Assembly: GCA_037439945.1 (NCBI GenBank)
Contig: JBBIVA010000104.1
Location: 1 to 14,423 of the forward strand
DNA length: 14,423 nucleotides
Reading direction: 5' to 3'
Source: CALEUX01 sp037439945
Lineage (GTDB): Bacteria; Bacteroidota; Bacteroidia; Bacteroidales; Marinilabiliaceae
The position numbers were made by a program, and so were the translations under genes. A model generated the notes under the pieces. That model was not told the DNA's origin and searched no databases. It saw nothing but the letters and a program-made list of their open reading frames with translations. Positions within the stretch are counted from its first letter, which is position 1; every line of letters begins with the position of its first letter. Positions 14,372 through 14,423 of this stretch are shown here, piece by piece.

Positions 14372-14423
14372 GATTTGTCAAAATAGAAGGCATGTAATCA
14401 ATAACTTAAGACTATTAATTTCT

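Overview
The window reads as chromosomal DNA of a Bacteroidota (Bacteroidetes) bacterium. The evidence is AT-rich intergenic DNA, mostly weak or absent Shine-Dalgarno sequences, a LytTR-type response regulator, a fused PiT/PhoU-like phosphate transporter followed by an outer-membrane porin, a SlyD-type FKBP with a short Cys/Gly tail, and a TTTG/TAnnTTTG-like promoter candidate. I would not name a rank below phylum from this sequence. Most genes are ordinary housekeeping genes. The unusual content is a mobile element at the left end and several intergenic hairpin or repeat blocks.

Layout. 1-45: last codons of a rightward gene entering from the left. 57-1835: an IS1634-family (IS4-like DDE) insertion sequence of 1641 bp (126-1766) with perfect 15-bp terminal inverted repeats, flanked by an exact 69-bp direct repeat. 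Its transposase is frameshifted near the C-terminus. 1867-2580: LytTR response regulator whose upstream region was the insertion target. A hairpin terminator (about 2588-2623) serves both converging units. 2650-5975 (minus): PiT phosphate transporter with a C-terminal PhoU-like domain, then a phosphate-selective-type porin, a likely phosphate-uptake operon preceded by PHO-box-like repeats at 11-bp spacing. 6162-6606: a palindrome, GCCCT/AGGGC hairpins and the decayed remnant of a REP-associated (Y1, HUH) transposase. 6759-7394: LysE/RhtB exporter. 7598-8831 (minus): short-chain dehydrogenase followed by a hotdog thioesterase, probably translationally coupled. 9169-9699: SlyD-like FKBP with its own promoter candidate, upstream inverted repeat and strong terminator. 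9755-10141: non-coding, with four consecutive hairpins. 10142-12659: chorismate synthase (aroC), then a dicarboxylate/glutamate:cation symporter 10 nt downstream. 12696-13700 (minus): thiamine-monophosphate kinase (thiL). 13701-14423: non-coding, ending in three consecutive inverted repeats.

How parts fit. The transporter and porin would move phosphate across the inner and outer membranes. The dehydrogenase and thioesterase may act on related acyl or lipid substrates, but nothing in the sequence fixes the substrate. aroC, thiL and the FKBP are independent core functions. I did not find a multi-gene defence or biosynthetic system. The observations I rate highest are the long target duplication with the broken transposase, the PHO-box-like array, the REP/RAYT remnant, and the two hairpin clusters (9786-10002 and 14231-14371), which share a diverged sequence motif.
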